Program-made: the position numbers and the translations under genes | The notes under the pieces: model-generated | Database searches by the model: none | Seen by the model: only the letters and a program-made list of their open reading frames with translations | What the model was told of the DNA's origin: nothing | Assembly (NCBI GenBank): GCA_017621885.1 | Contig: JAGASD010000022.1 | Span: forward strand, 30,513-94,512 | DNA: 64,000 nucleotides | Direction: 5' to 3' | Origin: Clostridia bacterium | GTDB lineage: Bacteria > Bacillota > Clostridia > Oscillospirales > Acutalibacteraceae | In this document: positions 16,204-23,291 of the stretch, piece by piece | How the letters are laid out: every line of letters begins with the position of its first letter | Position numbering within the stretch: the first letter of the stretch is position 1

Positions 16204-17652
16204 TCAAAATCTGAAATCGCGTCTGTTTGAATTTTTTATATCTTCAATATTCTGCTTTGCAATATTACGAACTTTTTCTAAAGGTATTTTGTTAAGCTCG
16301 TCATCAATCATTTTAAAGCCTGTTTTTTTAGTTTCGTCGCTTGCATAGTCAACAAGATATTCCGTAAGAGTCATAAGTGCGTTGGGATGGCAACAGTTAA
16401 GAATCTGTCCGCTTTTGCAAAGGCTCATAAATCTGTCGCCGGTTCTGCCCTCTCTGTAGCAAGCAGTACAGAATGAAGGAATGTGGCCGTTTTCCATAAG
16501 CCAACGAACAACCTCATCAAGAGTACGCTGGTCAGAAACGTCAAACTGCTCAGAATCGTGGGGGCGTTCCTCCTCTGTGTAACCGCCGACAGAGGTGCGT
16601 GATGCACCGCTTATCTGTGAAATACCCATATGAAGCGCTTCACCGCGAACCTTTTCGCTTTCACGGGTAGAAATAATCATGCCTGTGTAAGGAACAGCAA
16701 TGCGGATACAAGCAATAATCTTCTTAAACATTTCGTCGCTTATGCCGTTGTCAAATGCATCGGGGTCAATATCGTCCGCGCGTTTAAGACGCGGAACGCT
16801 TATTGTATGAGGACCGACACCGTGAACAGCCTCAAGATGCTCTGCGTGCATAAGAAGACCAACAAATTCATACATATATCTCTCAAGTCCGAAAAGAACA
16901 CCGAGACCTACATCATCAATACCGCCTTCCATTGCTCTGTCCATAGCCTCGGTATGATAATCGTAATCGTGCTTTGGTCCTGTGGGATGAAGCTGGAGGT
17001 AGCTTTCCTTATGGTATGTTTCCTGGAAAAGGATATAGGTACCGATTCCTGCATCCTTGAGCTTTCTGTAGTTTTCAACCGTTGTGGCGGCAATATTCAC
17101 GTTAACTCTGCGAATCGCACCGTTTTTGTGGTTCACGCTGTAAATTGTTTTGATACATTCAAGTATGTATTCAATGGGGTTGTTTTTAGGATCCTCACCT
17201 GCTTCAATGGCAAGACGCTTGTGACCCATATCCTGCAAAGCGATAACCTCTTTTTTTACCTCCTCCTGAGTGAGCTTTTTACGGGCAATGTGCTTATTTT
17301 TAAGGTGATAAGGGCAATAAACACAGCCGTTCACGCAGTAATTCGAAAGATACAAGGGTGCAAACATAACGATTCTGTTACCGTAGAATTTCTGTTTGAT
17401 GTCATTGGCGAGCTTATACATTTCATCAATTTTTTCAGGAATATCACAAGCAAGAAGCACCGCAGCATCTCTGTGAGTAAGACCTGTGCAACGGTAGCCG
17501 TTACCCTCCTTCAAGGGCTGTGCTTTTTTTAGAATTGAATCAATAAGCTCAACGTTGTTCTTATTTTCTTCTGCATATTTTATTGTTTCAAGAATTTCAC
17601 CGTCGTTGATGAATTCCTCTGCTTTTAATGATTTGGGGTTATAAATTGCCAT
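16204..17652 (-). CDS. hydG: [FeFe]-hydrogenase maturation radical SAM tyrosine lyase HydG
   Basis: HydG cleaves tyrosine to p-cresol and dehydroglycine and so makes the CO and CN ligands of the H-cluster as an Fe(CO)2(CN) synthon. The 482-residue length is normal. The radical-SAM cluster motif is CVNGCVYC (CX3CX2C) near residue 95. The C-terminal auxiliary-cluster motif appears in SFCTACYREGRTGDRFM, about 22 residues before a CC pair. It is closely related to ThiH, but the C-terminal cluster and the hydE/hydF neighbours settle the assignment. A 300-codon open frame on the opposite strand is a shadow of this gene. Confidence 0.97.
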   Translation of the reverse strand: MAIYNPKSLKAEEFINDGEILETIKYAEENKNNVELIDSILKKAQPLKEGNGYRCTGLTHRDAAVLLACDIPEKIDEMYKLANDIKQKFYGNRIVMFAPLYLSNYCVNGCVYCPYHLKNKHIARKKLTQEEVKKEVIALQDMGHKRLAIEAGEDPKNNPIEYILECIKTIYSVNHKNGAIRRVNVNIAATTVENYRKLKDAGIGTYILFQETYHKESYLQLHPTGPKHDYDYHTEAMDRAMEGGIDDVGLGVLFGLERYMYEFVGLLMHAEHLEAVHGVGPHTISVPRLKRADDIDPDAFDNGISDEMFKKIIACIRIAVPYTGMIISTRESEKVRGEALHMGISQISGASRTSVGGYTEEERPHDSEQFDVSDQRTLDEVVRWLMENGHIPSFCTACYREGRTGDRFMSLCKSGQILNCCHPNALMTLTEYLVDYASDETKKTGFKMIDDELNKIPLEKVRNIAKQNIEDIKNSNRRDFRF

Positions 17653-17672
17653 AATATTTCCTCTCTTACGTG

Positions 17673-18719
17673 TTATTGTTTTATATCGCCTCGTTCAGTA
17701 ACAATACTGAAACCGATTTTTTTCATTCTGTTTTGTAATTCTTCTATATGGGCGGCGCTTTCTGCACCCGTGCTCAGCTTATTATTATAAAGCTCGTATT
17801 TACCGCGCACATCTTTAGGTGAGAGATTGGGCATTACAACGTTTGCTCCCGAAAGTATGCCCTTTTCACGACCCGTCGGGTCAACTGTACCGAGGGCAGT
17901 TGTGGCAGGTAAAAGAATGTTGGGTTTAATGAGCCTTATTATTGAGAGAAGGTAAAGGGTAAGCTCTGTGCTCCCTGCTTTCTCATCCTTAAAAACCGTG
18001 TCTTTATGCGGCACAAAAGGACCTATTCCGCACATATCGGGCTGAAACTCTTCAATAAATTTCAAATCCTTTGCAAGGTGATGTGCCGTCTGGTAAGGTG
18101 CACCAACCATAAAACCGCAGCCCGTCTGAAAGCCGATTTCTTTTAAATTTTTAAGACATTCCATACGGTTTTTCAAGAGAAGGTTTTCGGGGTGAAGTTT
18201 TCCGTACAATTCATTATCTGCTGCTTCGTGCCTTAAAAGGTATCTGTCCGCACCTGCATCATATAAATTTTGGTAGCTTTCCCGACTTCTTTCACCTAAT
18301 GAAAGAGTGATTGCACAATCCGGGAAGAGCTTTTTTATATCTTTAATAAGCTTACAGAGAATTTCATCCGTAAAGTAAGCATCCTCGCCCCCTTGAAGCA
18401 CAAATGTGCGAAAGCCTAAAGAATATCCGCTTTTGCAGCACTCAATAATTTCTTCGGGAGTAAGTCTGTAACGCTGACAGTTGGCATTTTCGCCCCTGAT
18501 ACCGCAATAATAGCAATTATTTTTACAGATATTGCTTATTTCAATAAGCCCTCTTATAAAAACCTTGTTGCCGTAAACGGATTTTCGCAATTCATCTGCT
18601 TTTTTCTGCAAATATTGAGCCGTTTCGTCAGTACGACAAGATATAAGCTCCTCATATTCAGCCACACTCAAGGAGTGTTCTTTATAAAGCTTTTCGGCAA
18701 GTTTTAACAAATTATTCAT
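17673..18719 (-). CDS. hydE: [FeFe]-hydrogenase maturation radical SAM protein HydE
   Basis: HydE is the second radical SAM enzyme of H-cluster assembly; it processes the HydG product toward the azadithiolate-bridged diiron unit. The 348-residue protein has the motif CKNNCYYCGIRG (CX3CX2C) near residue 62 and the family's BATS-type C-terminal half (GTVDPTGREKG). The start ATG at 18719 overlaps the end of the regulator gene by eight bases, showing coupling, and hydG follows after 20 bases. Homology to BioB and PylB is expected, but gene order supports HydE. Confidence 0.95.
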   Translation of the reverse strand: MNNLLKLAEKLYKEHSLSVAEYEELISCRTDETAQYLQKKADELRKSVYGNKVFIRGLIEISNICKNNCYYCGIRGENANCQRYRLTPEEIIECCKSGYSLGFRTFVLQGGEDAYFTDEILCKLIKDIKKLFPDCAITLSLGERSRESYQNLYDAGADRYLLRHEAADNELYGKLHPENLLLKNRMECLKNLKEIGFQTGCGFMVGAPYQTAHHLAKDLKFIEEFQPDMCGIGPFVPHKDTVFKDEKAGSTELTLYLLSIIRLIKPNILLPATTALGTVDPTGREKGILSGANVVMPNLSPKDVRGKYELYNNKLSTGAESAAHIEELQNRMKKIGFSIVTERGDIKQ

Positions 18720-18969
18720 CGCTTATCACATTTGAAAGCACGGTTTTTGCGCTGACGCCCTTCAGATTGCCGATTTTTCCGCTCAAGGTTGAAATAATAT
18801 CCTGAGGCGCATCAACCGCAACAGAAATCACGCTTATATTCCTCTGCCGATAAGGAATGCCCATTCTGCCGACAATATATTTACCGTAATCGTGTAAAAT
18901 CCCGTTGAGAGCTTCAACAGACTCGCTGTTCTCTACGATAATACTTATTACACCGACTCTTGATGCCAA
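18712..18969 (-). CDS. TM1266-type iron-only hydrogenase system regulator
   Basis: An 85-residue ACT/NikR-C-like protein of the TM1266 family, which regularly opens hydEFG loci and is proposed to sense or regulate. The start is taken as TTG at 18969 because GGGAGG (18977-18982) lies seven bases upstream; an upstream ATG at 19026 has no ribosome site and falls within leader hairpins. With this start the length matches the family (about 80-85 residues). The fold is predicted beta-alpha-beta with the core VISIIVENSESVEALNGIL. No DNA-binding motif is visible, so regulation may be at the protein or RNA level. Confidence 0.85.
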   Translation of the reverse strand: MASRVGVISIIVENSESVEALNGILHDYGKYIVGRMGIPYRQRNISVISVAVDAPQDIISTLSGKIGNLKGVSAKTVLSNVISDE

Positions 18970-19065
18970 AATAACGCCTCCCTTAGCGTATATCAAGACG
19001 AAAAACGACTTGATACGCCGAAACACTAGAATTTAAGGCGTACAGGATTCATCTGTCGCCAACTT

Positions 19066-19184
19066 AAAAAAAGCCGCACCTATAAAAGGTACGGCAATAC
19101 AACAACTATATATGACTATATAGAAAAAATCAAAAGTATTCAGCCGACCTTTCAATCAGGAAAAAAGCCCTTTATGTCAGGTAC
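19066..19184 (-). promoter_or_regulatory. hyd operon leader with competing terminator and antiterminator
   Basis: Transcription should start near 19184. The RNA first forms two short motifs of the type CCUGAnnnAAAGG (about 19182-19168 and 19162-19148). It then contains AAGGUCGGC (19151-19143), which can pair with GCCGUACCUU (19095-19086) with one bulged U. That same segment is the left arm of a perfect 9-bp terminator stem (19095-19087 with 19081-19073, one G-U), followed by UUUUUUU (19072-19066). The two structures exclude each other, the plan of a riboswitch or protein-controlled attenuator. I do not recognise the sensing class. Two further hairpins (19060-19037 and 19018-18986) precede the ribosome site. 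Confidence 0.7.
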
Positions 19185-19190
19185 AAATAC

Positions 19191-19219
19191 ATTATACAAC
19201 ATTGTTTAAATTTTATCAA
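19191..19219 (-). promoter_or_regulatory. sigma-A promoter of the hyd operon
   Basis: On the minus strand TTGATA (19214-19219), 17 bases, perfect TATAAT (19191-19196). It gives a leader of about 215 bases before the TTG start of the regulator. Confidence 0.8.
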
Positions 19220-19286
19220 TATCAAAATTAAGAATAATTTGTAAAAGAAATGAAAGAATAAATAAAAAATCAAAGGTCGTGTTTTA

Positions 19287-19724
19287 TTGAATAATACAGA
19301 TTATAAAAATTTAGTTCACAGCACAACACCAAAATCACCCAACTTAAAAAACTGCATAAAAGCATTTGTTTTCGGTGGTAGCATTTGCTGTTTTGGTCAG
19401 GTTTTAAAAACCCTTTACGGACTAACGGAGCTTAACGAGGACGAAATTAAGCTTGCAGTTTCAACCACCCTTATTGTTATAACAGCAATTCTTACGGGTG
19501 CAGGTGTTTTTGATAATATAGCAAAGCACGCAGGCGCAGGTACCGCAGTCCCCATTACAGGCTTTGCTAACTCCGTTGTTTCCCCTGCGGTGGAATTTAA
19601 ATCCGAAGGGTTTATTTTAGGTATGGGCGCAAAGATGTTTAACCTTGCGGGACCCGTTATAGTTTTCGGGTGCTCTGCCGCGAGTGTTTATGGGCTGATT
19701 TATTGGATAACACAAATAATATAA
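19287..19724 (+). CDS. spoVAC: Stage V sporulation protein SpoVAC
   Basis: SpoVAC is an inner-spore-membrane channel protein involved in dipicolinic acid passage during spore formation and germination. The 145-residue product has the family's several membrane segments (about 24-44, 62-82, 108-130) and the conserved stretch GTAVPITGFANSVVSPA. The start is TTG at 19287 after AAAGGTCG. In most Clostridia it is directly followed by spoVAD and spoVAE; here a gene on the other strand lies between. Sigma-G control is expected for the family, but I could not identify the promoter. Confidence 0.92.
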   Translation: MNNTDYKNLVHSTTPKSPNLKNCIKAFVFGGSICCFGQVLKTLYGLTELNEDEIKLAVSTTLIVITAILTGAGVFDNIAKHAGAGTAVPITGFANSVVSPAVEFKSEGFILGMGAKMFNLAGPVIVFGCSAASVYGLIYWITQII

Positions 19725-19729
19725 CCAAG

Positions 19730-19761
19730 AAATCGGCTTCGACAAATATCGAAGCCGATTT
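19730..19761. terminator. Hairpin between convergent spoVAC and the 19766 gene
   Basis: A perfect 13-bp inverted repeat (AAATCGGCTTCGA and its complement) with a six-base loop. It starts 6 bases after spoVAC. The U-tracts are weak on both sides. Confidence 0.7.
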
Positions 19762-19765
19762 CAGT

Positions 19766-20680
19766 TTAAACTGCTATTGCCGACGCAATTATGACAGAAA
19801 TAAATGCACTAATAAATGAGCCTATTTCTGCAATCCCCCAAAACTCGACCACACACATTTCGTCAGATTTGCACGATAAACGATCTTTGATGTTCCATAA
19901 AATTATGCTTGAAGCAATCATATGAAGAGTTAACGGTATAATACCAATAATTAACCAATCCGTAATAAAAGCAAAGATAATATTTAAAACCGTGTATATT
20001 AAATGAAAAATGGTTGTTGTTTTGAAATAACTTTTTATAATTTTTGCTTTACGATTCCCAAAAACAACTGTTTTCTTTACAGCATTGTAGCCCTTCTTAC
20101 TTTCAAAAAAGATACAAACACCAATACCTACAGCACCTATAAATGCTAACGGTGCTAAATCGAATATATGATACCACCAAGGCCGACTTACAATTATTTC
20201 TAATGTACTGTTTGCGGACGCTTTATATACCTGAAACTTATCGAAATAATAGTCCCCCTCTATATAATGTTCGATATTTTCTTCTTCCTCGTTATAATTC
20301 AAATCCGAGTTTTCTTCGTTTTCAAGTGCTAAAAATGAACCGTTTTCAGAATCATAAATATATGCATCTTCATCATAAATTATCAGTTTATCATCTTGCA
20401 ATACAAAATAGGAGTTGCGCATATACGGAGTAGCTACACACCATAGGAATTCACCACTTTCGGTGTATACATTTACACAGTTGGCATCGTTATAGCACAC
20501 ATAAATTTGCTTTAAATCTTCATCATAAAGAACAGTATCTATTGTGTCCGGAACAAATGATTCGGGTTGTATTTCCTTATAACTATCGTTACTGCGAGTA
20601 CAGAATACACGACCAAACAACCCCAAAGCAATACCGAAAGCAAACAGAACAACAGAAACAGAAAATAATATTTTTTTCAT
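19766..20680 (-). CDS. Membrane protein of unknown function between spoVAC and spoVAD
   Basis: A 304-residue protein not recognised by family. An N-terminal hydrophobic segment (5-24) is followed by an extracytoplasmic part of about 140 residues with repeated short strands (VCYNDANCVNVYTESGEFLW, then IIYDEDAYIYDSENG) that recall beta-propeller blades, and an acidic stretch (NYNEEEENIEHY). Four more membrane segments occur after about 165, with a basic cytoplasmic loop. It has its own promoter (20709-20737) and runs against the spoVA genes. It is probably a chromosomal insertion in the spoVA operon; function unknown. Confidence 0.75.
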   Translation of the reverse strand: MKKILFSVSVVLFAFGIALGLFGRVFCTRSNDSYKEIQPESFVPDTIDTVLYDEDLKQIYVCYNDANCVNVYTESGEFLWCVATPYMRNSYFVLQDDKLIIYDEDAYIYDSENGSFLALENEENSDLNYNEEEENIEHYIEGDYYFDKFQVYKASANSTLEIIVSRPWWYHIFDLAPLAFIGAVGIGVCIFFESKKGYNAVKKTVVFGNRKAKIIKSYFKTTTIFHLIYTVLNIIFAFITDWLIIGIIPLTLHMIASSIILWNIKDRLSCKSDEMCVVEFWGIAEIGSFISAFISVIIASAIAV

Positions 20681-20708
20681 AACCGAACCGCCCTTTCATA
20701 CCACGTTT

Positions 20709-20737
20709 ATTATATCACAAATAAAAATCCGCTTCAA
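20709..20737 (-). promoter_or_regulatory. Promoter of the 19766 gene
   Basis: On the minus strand TTGAAG (20732-20737), 17 bases, TATAAT (20709-20714), with TGTGA before the -10 box (extended -10). Confidence 0.7.
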
Positions 20738-20803
20738 TTATCGGGGTATAAATTTTTAAAAAATGCAAACAATTAGAACAGATTTATATAAAGGATGTAT
20801 ACT

Positions 20804-21544
20804 ATGCCTGAAATAAAAGGTTTCAATACAGTTGTTCTTAAAAATAAACCATCAATAATCGGATACGCTGCAGCAGTTGGTAAAAAAGAGGCGGAAGGAC
20901 CGCTCGGAGAATATTTTGATAAAATTTATCAAGATGAATTTTGCGGTGAAAAGACCTTTGAAAAAGCCGAAACACATTTGCAAAAAGCGGCAATCGAAAC
21001 AGCTTTAAAAAAAGCAAAATTAAGTAAGACCGATATACAATGTGCTTTTGCAGGCGACCTTTTAAACCAATGTATAGGCTCCTCTTTCGGTATGCGCGAT
21101 TTACAACTCCCCTTTGCGGGTCTTTACGGAGCCTGCTCCACAATGGCGCTTTCCCTTGCTTTAGCAGGAATTCTTGTAGATTCGGGTGCGGCAAAAAATA
21201 CGGTTGCCGCCGCATCTTCACATTTCTGCTCTGCAGAGCGACAATACAGATACCCCCTTGAATACGGCGGTCAGCGTTCCCCTGCGGCACAGTGGACTGT
21301 TACGGGTGCAGGCTGTGCTGTTGTAAGCGACCAAAAAGCCGAAAATGCTCCGCAGATTGAAAAGGTTATTATCGGTGCTGTGCGAGATTTGGGAATCACC
21401 GACATAAACAATATGGGTGCGGCGATGGCACCTGTTAATGTTAAACTAAGACCATATACAAAAGGTATGGTCTTTCTACACAATCAATTTCAAGAAAGGA
21501 GACACATTAAACAAAATGAATGTAACATTTACACATCAGCGTAA
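20804..21544 (+). pseudogene. spoVAD: spoVAD truncated by the mobile element
   Basis: SpoVAD is a thiolase-fold protein that binds dipicolinic acid for import into the spore; intact homologues have about 335-340 residues. Here homology runs from MPEIKGF through FAGDLLNQC, GACSTMALSLALAG, ERQYRYPLEYGGQRSP and GITDINNMGAAMAP (about residue 211), then breaks. The next 35 codons (from VNVKLRPYTKG) are foreign and end at a stop at 21544. The lost third includes conserved C-terminal thiolase-fold motifs, so the product should be inactive. The ATG at 20804 is chosen because AAAGG lies nine bases upstream. The rest of the gene presumably lies beyond the other end of the element, outside this window. 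Confidence 0.88.
21432..21474. mobile_element. Left junction of the integrated conjugative element, with inverted repeat
   Basis: spoVAD homology stops at codons for GAAMAP (to about 21433). Eleven bases on, AAGACCATA (21448-21456) and TATGGTCTT (21466-21474) form a 9-bp inverted repeat, as often seen at recombinase binding sites near element ends. The exact crossover cannot be fixed without the other junction. All sequence from here to base 64000 is read as one element. Confidence 0.65.
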
Positions 21545-21555
21545 ATGTTACATTC
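21518..21555 (+). terminator. 15-bp perfect inverted repeat near the element end
   Basis: GAATGTAACATTTAC (21518-21532) and its exact complement (21541-21555) with an eight-base loop, then GTTTCGTT. It could end transcription coming from spoVAD into the element, or be a protein binding site. Confidence 0.65.
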
Positions 21556-22072
21556 GTTTCGTTAATACTAATCACATACATTAAACACTATAGGTATTTT
21601 ATTATACAGGTTAAATAAAAGCCTAAAAACTTCGCTTGCTAAAAGTTTGCAACTCACATGTCGCCTTTAAACACCAATGCAAACGCTTCTATAACACGAG
21701 TAAGTAAAACTATAAAAACACGTACATACAATTATAAAATACATATGCTGAGGAAAGTTAACACATAACAACCGTCCTTATAATAATATAAAGCAAGTGT
21801 ATTGTTTTTAAAATAACAACTACATATCCACACAAAAAATTATTCTATTCACAACTAAACAATGTTATTTATTTGATTTTTTTAGTTGATTTTTTTAGTT
21901 GATTTTTTTAGTTGATTTTTTTAGTTGATTTTTTTATTAGACCTTTTCATCAATTAAAAGTTTCTTAACATTATTATAGTGTTCTTTGTCCGTCATAACC
22001 AGTACTACAATGGCTATAGTTGCTATGAGCGAGATGATTGATATCAAACAAAGCTAAAACACAATACTACAC
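21556..22072. other. 517-bp AT-rich stretch without a convincing gene
   Basis: Very AT-rich. It contains the 13-bp tandem repeat at 21875-21939. On the minus strand a 34-codon frame (about 22050-21946) opens with TTG and would encode a hydrophobic segment followed by MTDKEHYNNVKKLLIDEKV, but no ribosome site precedes it. I call no gene. The location near the element end would also suit recombination or replication signals. Confidence 0.5.
21875..21939. repeat. 13-bp tandem repeat, nearly five copies
   Basis: The unit GATTTTTTTAGTT occurs four times without change (21875-21926) and once with a changed end. The spacing of 13 bases is not a whole number of helical turns. There are no spacers, so it is not CRISPR. 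Slippage-prone; possibly an iteron-like or bent-DNA region. Confidence 0.9.
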
Positions 22073-22145
22073 GGGGCATTAACTCAACTGAGATGAGTGT
22101 TTGACTAACAGCCAAGAGATCAGGGTTCGCCCCTATGCTCCACCA
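22073..22145 (+). tRNA. Degenerate tRNA-like sequence with encoded CCA
   Basis: GGGGCAT at 22073-22079 pairs with ATGCTCC (one G-U) to form a 7-bp acceptor stem followed by A and CCA. A D-stem (ACTC/GAGT) is present. The anticodon arm reads TTTGA-CTAACAG-CCAAG, with one mismatch next to the loop; the loop would show anticodon AAC. The T-arm keeps AGGG/CCCT but its loop is only TTCGC. Length to the discriminator is 70, about three short. It is either a decayed tRNA or an unusual element-borne one; charging is doubtful. Confidence refers to tRNA ancestry, not function. Confidence 0.5.
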
Positions 22146-22192
22146 TATAAAATGGTCGACACCTAATATTGAGGTCCGACCATTTTATATGG
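22143..22192. repeat. 16-bp perfect palindrome after the tRNA-like sequence
   Basis: CCATATAAAATGGTCG (22143-22158) and its exact complement (22177-22192). An inner ACCT/AGGT stem makes one long hairpin. It starts within the CCA of the tRNA-like sequence and ends 17 bases before the stop of the leftward operon. It lacks a U-run in either direction, so it may be a 3'-end stabiliser, a double terminator core or a recombination site. Confidence 0.8.
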
Positions 22193-22208
22193 AATAAATC
22201 TATATTTT

Positions 22209-23291
22209 TCAGAGTTTTTTATAAAAATTATCACAATAAGTACAAGTTTCTCCACATATTTCATTTGAGCAACGATGTGTCTTGTTTGAAAACCAAAATT
22301 CAAGAAAACCATCAAGTTTTTCATTAAGAATAACAAAAGGTGGTACAAAGAGATCATTATTACAACTTATTGTTTCAAGATGTTTCCATAGTTCTAATAA
22401 GTTCCCCTCATAATGTTGGCTCATATAAGCCGAAATTATTCGTTTCATATACTCCGTTGAACCAGTCCGACCAGTTAACTTAAAATGATTTATACCAATT
22501 TGATTATATAAACCCATATCTTCAGGCCGAATAAAATTCGATTTTAACCAGCCAAGTGCATTGTTTCTGCTATTTATACAACGTTGCATAGGGTAATCAT
22601 CAAAGTACACATCATTCACATCATATCCTAGGGAATGTAGCTGATAACAATGTGTTCGATATATACAATCAGTATAAGAGCAATATCCATCATAACAAGT
22701 TCCGTTTATACAAAATTCATTCGCCAAGAGTGATAAGACTATTTCGTTACTATTACAATAATTTGATAAATTTTCCAAGAAAGTAATATCTCTATTTCTA
22801 CTTAAGTTCCCACATAATTTATTAACATTGTAATATTCTTTCCAAAGCTTTACCTGTGTAACAGTATCTATATTGGCAATTGTACTTATTTCTATGTTTA
22901 CTTCGTCACTTAATTCCCTTATAAACTCAGCCATTATCGGTAGGGTTATCGTGATTGTTTTTACACCACAATCCATAAGAAATCTAATATAATCTTGAAT
23001 TGTTTTTTTTATTTTAAAGATATCTTTTTTGTTTCCAAGACAAGAAGTGTTTAATGTATAGTTAAAACCAATATTGTTTTGTTGTAGTTTTTCAATGTGT
23101 TTTCTAAACTCGTGTCTAGAGACATCTGGTATCCTAAATGCAGGTCTGGCAGTTAAAAAGCTACTTTCTTTTCTGGAACCATAAACCTCGTAGATTTTGC
23201 TTTTTTGACAACAAAGGTTTTGCTCTATTAGGAAATCCAATAAATCATAAGTGAAGTTGTATCCCACTTTCAAATGTTCCACCATATCCAT
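22209..23291 (-). CDS. U32-family (UbiU/TrhP-like) Fe-S protein
   Basis: A 360-residue protein resembling peptidase family U32. Characterised members (TrhP, RlhA, UbiU/UbiV) are not peptidases but Fe-S proteins that support hydroxylation of tRNA, rRNA or ubiquinone precursors. Support: the TIM-barrel-like strand pattern (ITITLPIMAEFIRELS, then VNIEISTIANIDTV), a cysteine-rich centre with C-x4-C pairs (FCINGTC, CYDGYC, DCIYRTHC), the motif GINHFKLTGR near 265, and a C-terminal CSNEICGETCTYC. Translation starts at 23291 after GGAGGTGA, inside the end of the upstream gene (47-base overlap). It is the last gene of a four-gene leftward operon. The substrate is unknown; an RNA or nucleotide modification role is inferred. 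Confidence 0.7.
   Translation of the reverse strand: MDMVEHLKVGYNFTYDLLDFLIEQNLCCQKSKIYEVYGSRKESSFLTARPAFRIPDVSRHEFRKHIEKLQQNNIGFNYTLNTSCLGNKKDIFKIKKTIQDYIRFLMDCGVKTITITLPIMAEFIRELSDEVNIEISTIANIDTVTQVKLWKEYYNVNKLCGNLSRNRDITFLENLSNYCNSNEIVLSLLANEFCINGTCYDGYCSYTDCIYRTHCYQLHSLGYDVNDVYFDDYPMQRCINSRNNALGWLKSNFIRPEDMGLYNQIGINHFKLTGRTGSTEYMKRIISAYMSQHYEGNLLELWKHLETISCNNDLFVPPFVILNEKLDGFLEFWFSNKTHRCSNEICGETCTYCDNFYKKL

Noticed and set aside
16630-17532. 300-codon open frame on the plus strand
   Set aside because: It lies fully antisense to hydG, has no ribosome site and gives a Cys/His/Phe-rich product typical of a reverse-complement shadow.
19066-19184. T-box leader in front of the hyd operon
   Set aside because: The T-box sequence (GGUGG...ACCGCG region) and specifier stem are absent, and the operon is not an amino-acid gene set.
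21875-21939. Possible CRISPR array
   Set aside because: Units are 13 bases and adjacent, with no spacers and no cas genes.
22209-23291. Collagenase-like U32 peptidase
   Set aside because: Characterised U32 members of this cysteine-rich kind act in RNA or quinone hydroxylation; no protease active site is visible.
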